Assembly: GCF_017571495.1 (NCBI RefSeq)
Contig: NZ_JAGETZ010000020.1
Coordinates: forward strand, 42,755-106,754
Direction of reading: 5' to 3'
Origin: Hymenobacter negativus
GTDB lineage: Bacteria > Bacteroidota > Bacteroidia > Cytophagales > Hymenobacteraceae
DNA: 64,000 nucleotides
The notes under the pieces were generated by a model. The model searched no databases, had not been told where the DNA came from, and worked only from the letters and a program-made list of their open reading frames with translations. Below are positions 1 to 8,760 of this stretch, in pieces. The position numbers were made by a program, and so were the translations under genes. The first letter of the stretch is position 1, and each line of letters opens with the position of its first letter.

Positions 1-540
1 GGCCGGCCGCAGTTTGAGGGCGTAGTGCAACAACTCAGCGGCGTAGGTACGCAGCAGGTCGTACTTGAGCAGATAGTTGGAGGCGAGTTCGGTCAGCATT
101 TTCTCGAACAAGGCACTCACCTCTACCGCTTGGGGAACCGTGAGGGGGTGGATGAGCACGCTCCCGGGCCGGAAGAAAGGTTGTTCGGTGAGGTTCATCC
201 CCCCGCGTTCCTGAAAGAAGTCTTGGCGAAGAATGCAAAAAAAGCCGGTTATTTCCGCTGAGAGCAGTTGTCGGGTGTAGGGTAGTTGCGGAGTGAAAAA
301 CAATAACGCGGGGCCAATTGCCTCTACTCGTTGGTCGGCGTAGTGATATGTACTGTGACCGCAGCGCAGCAGCGCGATTTTATAAAAATCGCGCCGGCTG
401 AACTGCACGGGCTCGGCGCCGAGGACGAGTGACTCTTCCAAGCGAAATACATTGACCTGCCCCAGGTCTGTAGGCCGGGTATCCGGGGTATTTTGGAAGT
501 GGTGCTGATAAAATTCGGGGAGACCCTCGGGCTTTGACAT
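1..540 (-). CDS. AraC-like transcriptional regulator, N-terminal part (cut by window edge)
   Basis: An uninterrupted minus-strand frame starts at the ATG at 540 (MSKPEGLPEFYQHHF) and runs off the left edge after 180 codons, so the C-terminus is missing. The visible part resembles the cupin-like N-terminal domain of Bacteroidota AraC regulators: a phrase about FSRRDFYKIALL near residue 42, then a beta-rich stretch (GPALLFFTPQLPY) and FFCILRQDF. In this family such a domain usually precedes a C-terminal AraC helix-turn-helix, which would lie outside the window. A -7-like box, TAAGTTTG, ends only four bases before the ATG. Family call is by recognition of the sensory domain alone; the DNA-binding half cannot be seen. 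Confidence 0.72.
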   Translation of the reverse strand, partial: MSKPEGLPEFYQHHFQNTPDTRPTDLGQVNVFRLEESLVLGAEPVQFSRRDFYKIALLRCGHSTYHYADQRVEAIGPALLFFTPQLPYTRQLLSAEITGFFCILRQDFFQERGGMNLTEQPFFRPGSVLIHPLTVPQAVEVSALFEKMLTELASNYLLKYDLLRTYAAELLHYALKLRPA

Positions 541-544
541 GCGG

Positions 545-552
545 CAAACTTA
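545..552 (-). promoter_or_regulatory. -7-like promoter box TAAGTTTG next to the AraC-like start
   Basis: TAAGTTTG on the minus strand fits the Bacteroidota -7 consensus TAnnTTTG and sits four bases from the ATG at 540. No clear TTG -33 element lies about 19 bases further upstream. If used, the transcript would begin at or near the start codon. Confidence 0.35.
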
Positions 553-626
553 CCAAATTCACCTTTCCTTAGGATGTGCGCTGGTTTGCCAGAATCGCTT
601 GGCCCGCTAAAACCGTTTAAAGTAAC

Positions 627-1165
627 GGTAGATAAGCTCGTGTTTCGGCGGCCACCCAGAACCTTGCTACGCAGTTTGAAGAGCTAACCCACACTGGGTG
701 CATCTGCATCTTTCAGAAGAAGTATCCGGCACCCACACCCGTAGCCTCCCGCTCGACGAGTGGCTGGCTACCGTGCGCGAGGGCGACACGGTAGTAGTGA
801 ACAGGCTGGCGCGGCTCGGGCGCAATACGGTGTACACGATTCAGTTGGTGGAGGATTTCAACTGCCGCGGTTTGCATTTCCACGCCTTAGACCTAGGCAT
901 CGACTCGCGTACGCCCGCCAGCAAAATGATAATTGGGGTGTTCTCCTTGTCCAATCAGTACGAGCGCGAGAACAATTAACAGAAGACCTTGGTCAAGTAG
1001 CAGGACAAATACCTGGGCCGGCCAGCGGGGCGCAATGTTGAGAAGGTGGCCAAGCTGATAAAAGCGCTAGCAAAGGACTTGTCGGTGGCCGATATTGTAA
1101 CCTTGACGGGTATCAGCTGCACTAGTTGTAAAGCGTTATCAAGAAAAAGTTGCCGGAAATCAGCA
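627..1165 (+). pseudogene. Serine recombinase (resolvase/invertase) remnant
   Basis: Reading across frames recovers a small serine resolvase: G(Y)ARVSAATQNLATQFEELTH near 627-690, then VSGTHTRSLPLDEWL, GDTVVVNRLARLGRN and FSLSNQYEREN at about 720-975, and LGRPAGRNVEKVAKL with a helix-turn-helix tail VADIVTLTGIS at about 1013-1125. The gene is broken. The catalytic-serine region has a stop (TAA at 633) where the Tyr of the GYARVS motif belongs, the frame shifts around 714-720 (FQKK into SEEVSG), and stops interrupt the segment after YEREN (976-1000). No start codon is convincing. In this family the protein cuts and rejoins DNA as a resolvase or invertase; here it is a relic of a transposon or plasmid-type element. 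No terminal repeats were found around it. Confidence 0.8.
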
Positions 1166-1221
1166 ATTTATCTCTGTTAAAGAACACCTGTTATGCAAAG
1201 ATAGGCCGGCTGCTCATTTAC

Positions 1222-1761
1222 TCACTCATTGGTAGCAGCCAGCAGTTTGTAGTACACCGCCGTGGCGTGTGGCTGGCCGTCGTGGTTGATGAAATACTCC
1301 GGAATAGCGCCCACAAACTGGTAGCCCATGCTTTGGTAGAGCTGCTCGGCGTGGTCACCGTGCCGGGTGTCGAGGATGAGCGTGGTGCGGTTCAGGCGGC
1401 GGGCTTCTGCTTCCAACGCTTGCAGCAGCCGGCGGCCCACGCCTTGCCGACGCGCCCGGCGGTGCACCAGCAGCTTGGAGACTTCGGCCCGGAGCAGGGA
1501 GTTGGGCCGGGTGGCAAGGTCGAGCTGCACCGCGCCGAGCAAGTCGGTTTCGCTGGGTGCGCGGGCGACAAGCAGCAGGCGGTGTCCGGCTTCCATGGCT
1601 GCGAATACGCTTTGCCAGTATTCCTGCGCTTCGGCGGTAGCCAATGGCGGTAGAAAGCCCACCGAGGCCCCCGAATCGACGGCGTCGTGCAGTAATTCGT
1701 GTAGCTGCGGCAACAGGACACGGGCTTCGGCGGCAGAAAGACTGGTCATTGTAACGTCCAT
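1222..1761 (-). CDS. GNAT family N-acetyltransferase
   Basis: About 180 residues with the GNAT core: a beta strand LLGAVQLDLA, the acetyl-CoA pyrophosphate loop RRQGVGRRLLQALE (the R/Q-x-x-G-x-G/A signature) and a C-terminal LYQSMGYQFVGAIPEYF typical of these enzymes. The family transfers an acetyl group from acetyl-CoA to an amine; the substrate cannot be told from sequence. The frame is open upstream to 1839, but that extension is hydrophobic and unlike the family; the ATG at 1761 (MDVTMTSLS) or the one at 1749 is more likely. It is transcribed away from the SDR gene at 1912 and shares a short upstream region with it. Confidence 0.82.
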   Translation of the reverse strand: MDVTMTSLSAAEARVLLPQLHELLHDAVDSGASVGFLPPLATAEAQEYWQSVFAAMEAGHRLLLVARAPSETDLLGAVQLDLATRPNSLLRAEVSKLLVHRRARRQGVGRRLLQALEAEARRLNRTTLILDTRHGDHAEQLYQSMGYQFVGAIPEYFINHDGQPHATAVYYKLLAATNE

Positions 1762-1911
1762 AACGAGCGGGGCTTTTGCAATTTTGAAGGCTGAAAAGAA
1801 GCGGTAAATTAGGGCTATTCGCAAAAAAGCTATGTGCAAACGTTGCCACTGGTCGGCCTTTTGTGCGTAAACTTCGGCCCCAATTCTTCAAGCTAATCCC
1901 CAAATCACCAC

Positions 1912-2625
1912 ATGCGCGTTTTCATCACCGGAGCCAACCGGGGCCTGGGCCTCGAACTTACCCGCCAGTACCTGGAGCGCGGCGACCAGGTGTTTGCCGC
2001 CAGCCGGCAGCCCGCCGACGCGGGCGACCTGCAGCGCCTGCGCCGTCAATACCCCGAACGCCTCACCCTGCTGCCCCTCGACGTAACCAGCGCCGAATCC
2101 ATTACCGCTGCCGCCCAGGCCGTGCAAGCCGCCACCGATGGCTTGGATGTGCTCATCAATAATGCCGGTGTGTATCCGCACGCGGGCTCTGGCGACGCCC
2201 ACCAGCGCCTCGGCCAGCTCACCCACGAAGACGCCATGGAAACCATGCAGGTTAATGCCATTGGGCCGCTGCTGGTGGCGCAGGCGCTGCTGCCGCTGCT
2301 GCGCAACGGGAGCAAAGGCCGCATTCTCAGCATATCCTCGGGCCAGGGCTCGCTGACCTGGAAAGCCACCGGCGACCCTTACCACTACAGCGCCAGCAAG
2401 GCCGCCATGAATATGTACATGCGCAGCCTGGCCGCCGAAATCGGCATATACGGCTTGATTTCAGTGATAGTAGACCCCGGCTGGATGCGGACCGACATGG
2501 GCGGCGACCATGCCACCCAAGACCCCGCCGACTCGGCCCGCGGCATCATTCGCCTAGCCGAGCAGCTGCACGCCGAAGAAAACGGCAGCTTCGTTACCTG
2601 GCAGAACCAGCCCGTGCCGTGGTAA
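1912..2625 (+). CDS. SDR family NAD(P)-dependent oxidoreductase
   Basis: A 237-residue short-chain dehydrogenase. The cofactor loop TGANRGLG is at residues 6-13, the NNAG-type motif reads INNAGVYPHAG near residue 81, the catalytic serine lies in ILSISSGQGS, and the active-site Y-x3-K is YSASKAAMN near residue 161. A late PGWM motif (VDPGWMRTDMGG) follows, as in carbonyl-reductase-like SDRs. The family oxidises or reduces alcohols and carbonyls with NAD(H) or NADP(H); the physiological substrate is unknown. It is a stand-alone gene with its own terminator about 30 bases downstream. The ATG at 1912 begins directly with the first beta strand (MRVFITGAN), which supports this start. Confidence 0.88.
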   Translation: MRVFITGANRGLGLELTRQYLERGDQVFAASRQPADAGDLQRLRRQYPERLTLLPLDVTSAESITAAAQAVQAATDGLDVLINNAGVYPHAGSGDAHQRLGQLTHEDAMETMQVNAIGPLLVAQALLPLLRNGSKGRILSISSGQGSLTWKATGDPYHYSASKAAMNMYMRSLAAEIGIYGLISVIVDPGWMRTDMGGDHATQDPADSARGIIRLAEQLHAEENGSFVTWQNQPVPW

Positions 2626-2654
2626 GCTGCTAGCCAGTTCGGCTCTTGCTTTTT

Positions 2655-2693
2655 AGCCCTCACCCCTGCTCATCAGGTGGTGAGGGCTTTTTT
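2655..2693 (+). terminator. Rho-independent terminator after the SDR gene
   Basis: Inverted repeat AGCCCTCACC (2655-2664) / GGTGAGGGCT (2679-2688), perfect over 10 bp, followed by a run of T to 2693. Confidence 0.88.
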
Positions 2694-2843
2694 GTGGTCT
2701 GCCACAACAGGGTTCAGCATGTAGAAAGCGGGGATAAGGCGCAGCAATTGCCTGAATTAAAAGCAGATTAATTTAAATCTCCTTTGGCCGGGCTCACGTA
2801 ATTCCTGCCACAAACCCATTCATTCTTTCTCCATCCCGATATC

Positions 2844-4838
2844 ATGAAACACCATTCTACTTCACTGCGGTTGGCTTCGCTGGCCGCCGGCCTGCTTTTG
2901 TTGAGTACCGCGCCAGCAGTGGCCCAAACGGCCTACGGGTTGATAAGCACTTCCGCGACTGCCTCCAGCCTCGTCACCTTCGACGTGACCGCGCCTAATA
3001 CATTCACCAGCACCGTGCCCATCATAGGCCTGGCAGCTGGCCAGGTCCTGGTGGGTATGGACAGCCGCCCTAATACGGGGCAGCTATACGTGGCCGGCTA
3101 CAGCGTGACGGCCATGCAGGTGCAGCTTTATGTACTCAACGTCACGACTGGAGTGCTTACCCAGACGGGCGGCACGGTGCCAGTGAACCTGGGCAGCAAC
3201 CTGGGCCGCATCGGCTTCGATTTCAACCCCACCGTGGACCGTATTCGGCTGACGGGCAGCAACAATACCAACTACCGCCTGAACCCCGTTACCGGGGCCC
3301 TGGCAGCTACCGATGGCAATCTGGCCTATGCCACCACCGATGCCAATGCGGGCCAGTCGCCCGGCGTGGGCACGGTGGCCTATACCAATAGCTACATTGG
3401 TGCAACGGCCACTACGCTATACGATATTGATGAGGCAAACTCCCGCCTCACCCTGCAAAACCCACCCAACAACGGTACCCTCAATACTGTGGGCAGCCTG
3501 GGTATCCCTACTTCTGGCACCACTTTCAATGCCGACCTGGATATTCGCTACAACCCCAGCACCGGTACCAATCAGGCTTATTTATCCGTTTCGACGAGTG
3601 GCACGGTAGCCTTCACTAACCAGCTGTACACCGTGAACCTAACCACCGGTGCCACCACGCTGGTAGGTGGCCTGGGCAGTGCAGGCTCGGGAGGCAGCCA
3701 GACGGCTTTCACTGATATCGCGCTGCAAATCACACGCACGGTGCCGCCCACCGTAACCGGCAACCTGGCCTATGCCCTGGCCGGCACCAACCTGCTTTCT
3801 TTCGATACGGCCCTGCCAGGCACTATCCGGACCTCCGTTGGCCTCACTGGCATGGCGGCTACTCAAACCTTGGTGGGCCTGGATATTCGCCCGGCTACCA
3901 ACACGCTGTATGCGTTGGGCTACGATGCCGCATTGGCGGCCCCCGGTACCAATGCGCAGGTGTATGCAGTGAATGCGGTGACCGGGGTAGCTACGGCCGT
4001 GGGGACCGCCGTGCGCCTGGAGCTGGGCACGGGCAAAGTGGGCTTCGATTTCAACCCGATGGTGGACCGCATTCGGGTGGTGGCTTCCAACCGCGCCAAC
4101 TACCGCCTGAATCCGCTCGACGGCACCATTGCGGGCACCGACACGCAGCTGGCTTACGCCACCACCGATGCCAATGCTGCCGCTACGCCCAACATTGGCG
4201 CCGTGGCTTACACCAATAGCGTAGCTGGTGCTACTGCTGCCGCCACCACGCTCTACAACTACGACCTAAGTTTGAACATCCTCACCACTCAGAACCCGCC
4301 AAACAACGGCACCCTGAACACCGTGGGTACCACCGGAATCACGGCCAACGCCACGGCTTCGAGCCTGGACCTGGACATTTATTCCTCGGTGGCTGGCACT
4401 AACACCGCTTACCTGGTAGCCAACCCCGGCACGACCGCCAACACCAATTTCTACACCGTGAACCTGACCACCGGGGCCACTACGCTGGTCGGGGCCATTG
4501 GCAACGGCCTGGCCGCCCGCGACATTGCAGTAGCCGGCCCGGCCGGTGTGGTCACGGCCGTGCGCGAGCGCACCGATTTGGCCTCGGGTGTCAGCCTTTA
4601 CCCCAACCCTGCCCACGGCAGCACCGCCCTCACTTTCACGCTGCCCCGTGCTGGCCGCGCCGAACTGAGCGTATTCGATAATACCGGCCGCCGCGTAGCC
4701 ACCCAGACCGCAGAGCTATTGCCAGCCGGCCCACAAGCCCTGAACTGGAACACTGGCACGGTTAAGCCCGGCCTGTACTTCGTGCGCCTCATGGTTGACG
4801 GGCAGGCCACCGCCACGCGCCAACTGGCGGTGGAATAG
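2844..4838 (+). CDS. Secreted protein with two DUF4394 domains and type IX sorting tail
   Basis: 664 residues. A signal peptide (MKHHSTSLRLASLAAGLL, cleavage after AVAQ) is followed by two homologous halves, about residues 30-300 and 304-565. Each half has the DUF4394 phrases GFDFNP-x-VDRIR, NYRLNP, LAYATTDANA, NPPNNGTLNTVG and VNLTTGATTLVG. The last 80 residues are a type IX secretion C-terminal domain (SLYPNPAHGS near 583, then GLYFVRLMVDG). The protein should therefore be exported through the outer membrane and attached to the surface or released. DUF4394 has no assigned biochemical role; the halves look like beta-propeller-type repeats, which is inference. It stands alone, with a shared terminator toward the convergent RDD gene. 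Confidence 0.88.
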   Translation: MKHHSTSLRLASLAAGLLLLSTAPAVAQTAYGLISTSATASSLVTFDVTAPNTFTSTVPIIGLAAGQVLVGMDSRPNTGQLYVAGYSVTAMQVQLYVLNVTTGVLTQTGGTVPVNLGSNLGRIGFDFNPTVDRIRLTGSNNTNYRLNPVTGALAATDGNLAYATTDANAGQSPGVGTVAYTNSYIGATATTLYDIDEANSRLTLQNPPNNGTLNTVGSLGIPTSGTTFNADLDIRYNPSTGTNQAYLSVSTSGTVAFTNQLYTVNLTTGATTLVGGLGSAGSGGSQTAFTDIALQITRTVPPTVTGNLAYALAGTNLLSFDTALPGTIRTSVGLTGMAATQTLVGLDIRPATNTLYALGYDAALAAPGTNAQVYAVNAVTGVATAVGTAVRLELGTGKVGFDFNPMVDRIRVVASNRANYRLNPLDGTIAGTDTQLAYATTDANAAATPNIGAVAYTNSVAGATAAATTLYNYDLSLNILTTQNPPNNGTLNTVGTTGITANATASSLDLDIYSSVAGTNTAYLVANPGTTANTNFYTVNLTTGATTLVGAIGNGLAARDIAVAGPAGVVTAVRERTDLASGVSLYPNPAHGSTALTFTLPRAGRAELSVFDNTGRRVATQTAELLPAGPQALNWNTGTVKPGLYFVRLMVDGQATATRQLAVE

Positions 4839-4862
4839 GTTATTAGTTTATTTGGCTTCCAC

Positions 4863-4897
4863 AAAAAGGCCCCGCTGACTATCAGTGGGGCCTTTTT
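4863..4897. terminator. Bidirectional terminator between the DUF4394 and RDD genes
   Basis: AAAAAGGCCCC (4863-4873) pairs with GGGGCCTTTTT (4887-4897), with A and T runs on both outer sides, so it can serve the two convergent genes ending at 4838 and 4950. Confidence 0.9.
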
Positions 4898-4949
4898 GTG
4901 TATCCGGCACATGGTCCGACCGATGCCCCTGTTACCCGCCGACCACACT

Positions 4950-5690
4950 TTATGCCTGGGCCAGGTGCGCGTGGTCGCGCAGAATGGTTTTGAGGAAGGG
5001 CTCGTCCTGCAAGCTGGTTTGGATGCCGGTGATGGTTTTCACTTTGTTGGCTATTTCGTTCAGCAGCAGGTAGTCGTTGTGGCTGGCGGCGCGTTGCAGC
5101 AGCTGTCGTATCAGCGTCACGTCGTGGTCGGCGAGCAAGGCGGCCTGGGGGAAGACGGGTTGGTAGCCGGCTACGGCCGTTAGGTCGGCGGCGGTGGGCA
5201 CGGCGTGCGGCGCCACCGGCCTGATTTTGATGACGGTAGTACCGGCAGCCAGGTCGCCAAGGCGTTGGCCCTTGCCATTGGCAGCAATGGTGATAACGGC
5301 CACCATGCCGCTAAACAGCCCCACGTCGATAATGCGCAGCAGCCAGCGCAGCAGGTAGTCGCCCAGCCGCGGGGCCGTGCCGTCGAGGCGCATCACCCGG
5401 ATGTTGCGAGCCTTTTTTCCCAGGCTTTGGCCATTGAAATACACCTCACAGATGAGGTTGTAGAAGACGTAAGGAATACCCACCAGCAACCCCACCAGGA
5501 TAACGCCCACTATGCTCCCGTTGCTGTTTCTGCCAAGGTCCATCAGACTGGAGAAAACCAGGAAGCAGGCGGCTATCCAGGCAACAAGGATGACATTGTC
5601 AATAATAGCCGCCGTGATACGGTCGCCCAGACTGGCGACTTCGTATTCCAGGGTAACATTTTGGGCAGTGTGGACGCGGATGGTGGCCAT
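4950..5690 (-). CDS. RDD family membrane protein
   Basis: 246 residues from the ATG at 5690 (MATIRVHTAQNVTLEYEVAS). The RDD signature is clear: ASLGDRITAAIIDN near residue 20, two membrane helices, then LGKKARNIRVMR and RLGDLAAGTTVIK near residue 175. A soluble tail of about 70 residues follows. RDD proteins are small integral membrane proteins of unsettled function, some linked to transport. It is divergent from the SpoIIM-like gene at 5875 and belongs to the widespread Bacteroidota MoxR neighbourhood (RDD, SpoIIM-like, DUF4129, DUF4350, MoxR, DUF58). The frame is open 39 codons further upstream, but those residues are not family-like. Confidence 0.88.
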   Translation of the reverse strand: MATIRVHTAQNVTLEYEVASLGDRITAAIIDNVILVAWIAACFLVFSSLMDLGRNSNGSIVGVILVGLLVGIPYVFYNLICEVYFNGQSLGKKARNIRVMRLDGTAPRLGDYLLRWLLRIIDVGLFSGMVAVITIAANGKGQRLGDLAAGTTVIKIRPVAPHAVPTAADLTAVAGYQPVFPQAALLADHDVTLIRQLLQRAASHNDYLLLNEIANKVKTITGIQTSLQDEPFLKTILRDHAHLAQA

Positions 5691-5780
5691 TACTTTAGAG
5701 TACGCGGGTGTGAGGGTAGGCGGGTATAGAAAACTTGGGAGCAAATGAAAATATAAACGCGCATAAAGCACCGCAAAGCT

Positions 5781-5807
5781 CAAATCTAGTTTCTTCGTCC
5801 TTAGCAA
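5781..5807 (-). promoter_or_regulatory. Candidate promoter for the RDD gene
   Basis: On the minus strand TTG (5807-5805) and TAGATTTG (5788-5781) match the -33 and -7 consensus, with a spacer of 16 bases, shorter than the usual 19 or so. It would give a leader of about 85 bases. Confidence 0.4.
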
Positions 5808-5874
5808 CGAAAAAAATCGGGTTATTGCGCTGTCGTCCCCAGCCTCCTACCCGCAACCCACACCCCCACTCCCC

Positions 5875-6828
5875 ATGCGTGAACCCGCTTTCCTGCAGCA
5901 AAACCAGCCGCGCTGGCAGCAATACGAGCAGCAGCCAGCGACCAATCCCGACGAGCTGGCTGCCCGCTTCGTAGCCCTGACCGACGACCTGGCCTACGCC
6001 CAAACCTTCTATCCCAACAGCCAAACCACGGCTTACCTCAACAACCTCACAACCAAGCTGCACCAGCGCCTCTACCGCAACAAGCCCGAAAATACGGGCC
6101 GCTTCGGGCAGTTCTGGGCCGAGGAACTGCCGCTACTGGTGGCCAAGCACCACCGCACGCTGCGGGTGGCGGCGCTGCTGTTTGTGGTGTTCACGGCCAT
6201 CGGGGCACTGTCGGCGGCACTCGACGACCGGTTTGTGCGCGTGGTGCTGGGCGACGGCTACGTAAACATGACGCTGGAAAACATCCGGCGCGGTGACCCC
6301 ATGGGCGTGTACAAGACTGAGAGCGAGGCGCCGATGTTTCTGTTTATCACGCTCAACAACATTTATGTTTCGCTGCGGGTGTTCGTCTTTGGCGTGGGCC
6401 TGGGGCTGGGTTCCATCGTCGAGCTATTTCGCACGGGCATGATGCTGGGCTCGTTTCAGTACTTCTTTTTTGACAAAGGCGTGGGGCTGCAATCCTTCCT
6501 CACCATCTGGATTCACGGCACGCTGGAAATTTCGGCCATTGTGCTGGCCGGTGGGGCCGGAATGGTGATGGGCGCCGGCTTTCTGTTCCCGGGCACCTAC
6601 TCGCGGGCCGAGTCGTTTCGCCAGGCCGCCCGCGACGGGCTGAAGCTGGCCATCGGCCTGGTCCCGATTTTTGTGGTGGCCGGCTTTCTGGAAGGCTTCG
6701 TGACGCGCCACACGGAAATGCCCATTGCTGCCAGCCTCACCATTATTGGCACATCAGCGGCTTTCATTGGCTGGTATTTTGGCATCTACCCGGGTCAGGT
6801 GCGCCGGCGGTTGGCCCGCTTGGCGTAG
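5875..6828 (+). CDS. SpoIIM-like (stage II sporulation protein M family) membrane protein
   Basis: 317 residues. An N-terminal soluble part of about 90 residues (MREPAFLQQNQPRWQQYEQ) contains helical segments, followed by five or six membrane segments starting near residue 97 (RVAALLFVVFTAIGAL). Conserved family phrases are NNIYVSLRVFVFGVGLG, FFDKGVGLQSF, IWIHGTLEISAIVLAGGAGM and GLVPIFVVAGFLEGFVTRH. In Bacillus SpoIIM acts in peptidoglycan remodelling during engulfment; in non-sporulating Bacteroidota the homologue sits with MoxR and DUF58 genes and its role is unknown. It is the first gene of the plus-strand MoxR unit and is divergent from RDD. The ATG at 5875 fits the usual N-terminus. Confidence 0.87.
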   Translation: MREPAFLQQNQPRWQQYEQQPATNPDELAARFVALTDDLAYAQTFYPNSQTTAYLNNLTTKLHQRLYRNKPENTGRFGQFWAEELPLLVAKHHRTLRVAALLFVVFTAIGALSAALDDRFVRVVLGDGYVNMTLENIRRGDPMGVYKTESEAPMFLFITLNNIYVSLRVFVFGVGLGLGSIVELFRTGMMLGSFQYFFFDKGVGLQSFLTIWIHGTLEISAIVLAGGAGMVMGAGFLFPGTYSRAESFRQAARDGLKLAIGLVPIFVVAGFLEGFVTRHTEMPIAASLTIIGTSAAFIGWYFGIYPGQVRRRLARLA

Positions 6829-6890
6829 CTTTGGCGATGGCCCTGCCTACCCGCCATGTTGAGCCTTAAAAACGCTTCCTTTCCATCCTC

Positions 6891-7922
6891 ATGAAACTTC
6901 TTTTTACCCAGGAATCGGACTTTCGCCGCGAGCGGGACTTTGGCAGCAAAGTCAGCGCGACGTTCGACTTTGTCAGCTCCCAATTCAAGCCCTTGCTGAA
7001 ATGCCTGGCATACTTCGCCTTGCCCGGCGCGTTGCTCATGGGCATCGGCTTGGGCATGTTTATGGGACCGGCCACCGGATTTTATGCCTCGCTGTTTCGG
7101 GGGGCGCAGCAGAGCGGGGCAAATGCGATGAGCAGCCTCGACCCGCTGGCTATGTACCGGGGCTGGGGCGGCGTGGGCCTGCTGCTTACCGTTCTGGGCA
7201 GCTTCACGGCCTTTCTTTTGCTGAGCAGCACCGTGTACACCTACCTGCGGGTACGCCTGAACCTGCCCGCTACCGAAACCGTGCAGCCCCGCCAGGTATG
7301 GGACTGGATGCGCCCCCGGTTGGGCCGCATGGTGCTGGCCTGCCTGCTGTTGTTCGGCTTGTCGTTCGTAGTAATGCTGGTGTTTGGGGTAGTGTTTGCC
7401 GGCATAGCGGCGCTGGGCGGGGTGGGCTGGGCCATTTTGCTCGTCTTTCTGCTGTATGCGGCTCTCATGTGGATTGCGGGCTGCCTGTCGCTCTACTTTC
7501 CGGTGCTCTGGCTCGAAGATGTGGGGCCCTTGCAAGCCCTCACACGCTGCTTTTACCTCATTAAGGGTAAATGGTGGTCGACGTTTGGGCTGTTGATGGT
7601 GATGGCCATTATCCAGAGCACCATGAGCTACATTTTCGCCATTCCCATGTACGGCCTGCTGATGATGGACATCCTTCAGCTGACCAGCAATGGGGCTCCG
7701 CACGACACTTCGCTGCTGATGCAGGCCGCTACGCTGCTTTACTCCGGCAGCGCCGTGCTGCTGCTGGCGTTGCCGCTGCTGGCCCTGGGCTTTCAGTACT
7801 TCAACCTGGCCGAGCGGCGCGATAGCATTGGGGCCCGGCAGCAGCTGGCCATGCTGGGCCAGACGGCCGCACCCGAAACCACCAGCCAGTTTTACCGCCC
7901 CGATGAGGAAGGCGAATACTAA
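6891..7922 (+). CDS. Polytopic membrane protein of the MoxR cluster
   Basis: 343 residues with about six hydrophobic segments (for example near residues 47-62, 93-113, 147-165, 170-190, 225-245, 280-297). The N-terminus is soluble and charged (FTQESDFRRERDFGSKVSATFDFVS) and the C-terminus is hydrophilic (NLAERRDSIGARQQLA). I recognise no catalytic motif. Proteins of this size and layout sit between the SpoIIM-like and DUF4129 genes in Bacteroidota MoxR clusters, usually as unnamed membrane proteins; one plausible idea is a structural or assembly role at the inner membrane with its neighbours. It lies 62 bases after the SpoIIM-like gene, and its end overlaps or abuts the DUF4129 gene, suggesting one operon. 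Confidence 0.78.
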   Translation: MKLLFTQESDFRRERDFGSKVSATFDFVSSQFKPLLKCLAYFALPGALLMGIGLGMFMGPATGFYASLFRGAQQSGANAMSSLDPLAMYRGWGGVGLLLTVLGSFTAFLLLSSTVYTYLRVRLNLPATETVQPRQVWDWMRPRLGRMVLACLLLFGLSFVVMLVFGVVFAGIAALGGVGWAILLVFLLYAALMWIAGCLSLYFPVLWLEDVGPLQALTRCFYLIKGKWWSTFGLLMVMAIIQSTMSYIFAIPMYGLLMMDILQLTSNGAPHDTSLLMQAATLLYSGSAVLLLALPLLALGFQYFNLAERRDSIGARQQLAMLGQTAAPETTSQFYRPDEEGEY

Positions 7923-8760
7923 TCCTGCCGTGCTCCCAGTGTTCAGGCGCGGCGTGCGGGCACTGCCAGTAGCCTTGCTGCTGCTGGCCCAGGTGCCCCT
8001 GGCGGCCCAGCCGCAAGCGCCCGCACCACCCGCCGCCCCCGCCCCAACCGAAAAGCCCGCCGAGCCGCTGGCCAAAGCCAATGAGCAGATTCAGGCGTGG
8101 CCCCTGCCGCCCGACCGCACCACGCCCCTACCCGAGCGCCGCCCGGACGAAGCCCGCCTGCGCCGGCTCCGGGACGAGTTGAACTTCCGCTACGTGGAGC
8201 CTTCTGACGACGACTTAGGCCTCTGGGACCGGTTCTGGAGCTGGCTGGGCCGCTGGCTCAACCGGCTGCTGAGCACCAACGGCGGCCGGCTGACCTGGAA
8301 ATATGGCTGGTACACAGCCATGGTGGCAGCCCTGGTGTTTGCCGTACTCAAGCTGTTGCAAGTGGACCTGACCGGCGCCTTCGGGCGCAGCCGTCGCCGC
8401 ACCGGGCTCGACTATGATGTGCTGGAAGAAGACATTCACGGGGTAGACTTCCCAGCCCGCCTGGCCGAAGCCGAAGATGCCGGCAACTACCGCCTAGCCG
8501 TGCGCCTGGGCTACCTCGAAGCCCTGAAACACCTCAGCGACGAAGGCCGCATCCGGTGGGAGCCCAACAAAACCAACCACGCCTACTTGCACGAGCTGCC
8601 GGCCGGGCCATTGCGGGAAACCTTTCGGGTAGCCACACGCCAGTTTGAGTATGTCTGGTACGGCGAGCTGCCGCTCACGGCCGCGCAGTACGGGCCGGTG
8701 CGCGAGGCCCAACGCGCCGTACGCACCGCATCTTCCACCGCTTTCACCGCTGCCCGATGA
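7903..8760 (+). CDS. DUF4129 domain-containing protein
   Basis: About 285 residues. A signal-type hydrophobic stretch (ALPVALLLLAQVPLAAQ) is followed by a Pro/Ala-rich linker, then LNFRYVEPSDDDLGLWD-type sequence, a membrane helix (YTAMVAALVFAVLKLL near residue 155) and a C-terminal DUF4129 domain (AGNYRLAVRLGYLEALKHL and later FEYVWYGELPL). The family is regularly next to MoxR ATPases. Two starts are possible: the ATG at 7903, overlapping the previous gene by 20 bases, or the GTG at 7930 just after its stop; both keep the signal segment. The stop overlaps the next ATG as ATGA at 8757-8760, which points to translational coupling. Confidence 0.83.
   Translation: MRKANTNPAVLPVFRRGVRALPVALLLLAQVPLAAQPQAPAPPAAPAPTEKPAEPLAKANEQIQAWPLPPDRTTPLPERRPDEARLRRLRDELNFRYVEPSDDDLGLWDRFWSWLGRWLNRLLSTNGGRLTWKYGWYTAMVAALVFAVLKLLQVDLTGAFGRSRRRTGLDYDVLEEDIHGVDFPARLAEAEDAGNYRLAVRLGYLEALKHLSDEGRIRWEPNKTNHAYLHELPAGPLRETFRVATRQFEYVWYGELPLTAAQYGPVREAQRAVRTASSTAFTAAR

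Noticed and set aside
1..1165. Recombinase remnant as part of an intact insertion sequence
   Set aside because: The frame is broken in several places and no terminal inverted repeats or target duplications were found around it.
2694..2843. Possible promoter for the DUF4394 gene (CTCCTTTG near 2790)
   Set aside because: The only TTG upstream lies too far away and the box lacks the leading TA, so the match is too weak to list.
6795..8081. A 428-codon minus-strand frame across the SpoIIM-like, membrane protein and DUF4129 genes
   Set aside because: It crosses three well-supported plus-strand genes and its low-complexity product has no recognisable fold.
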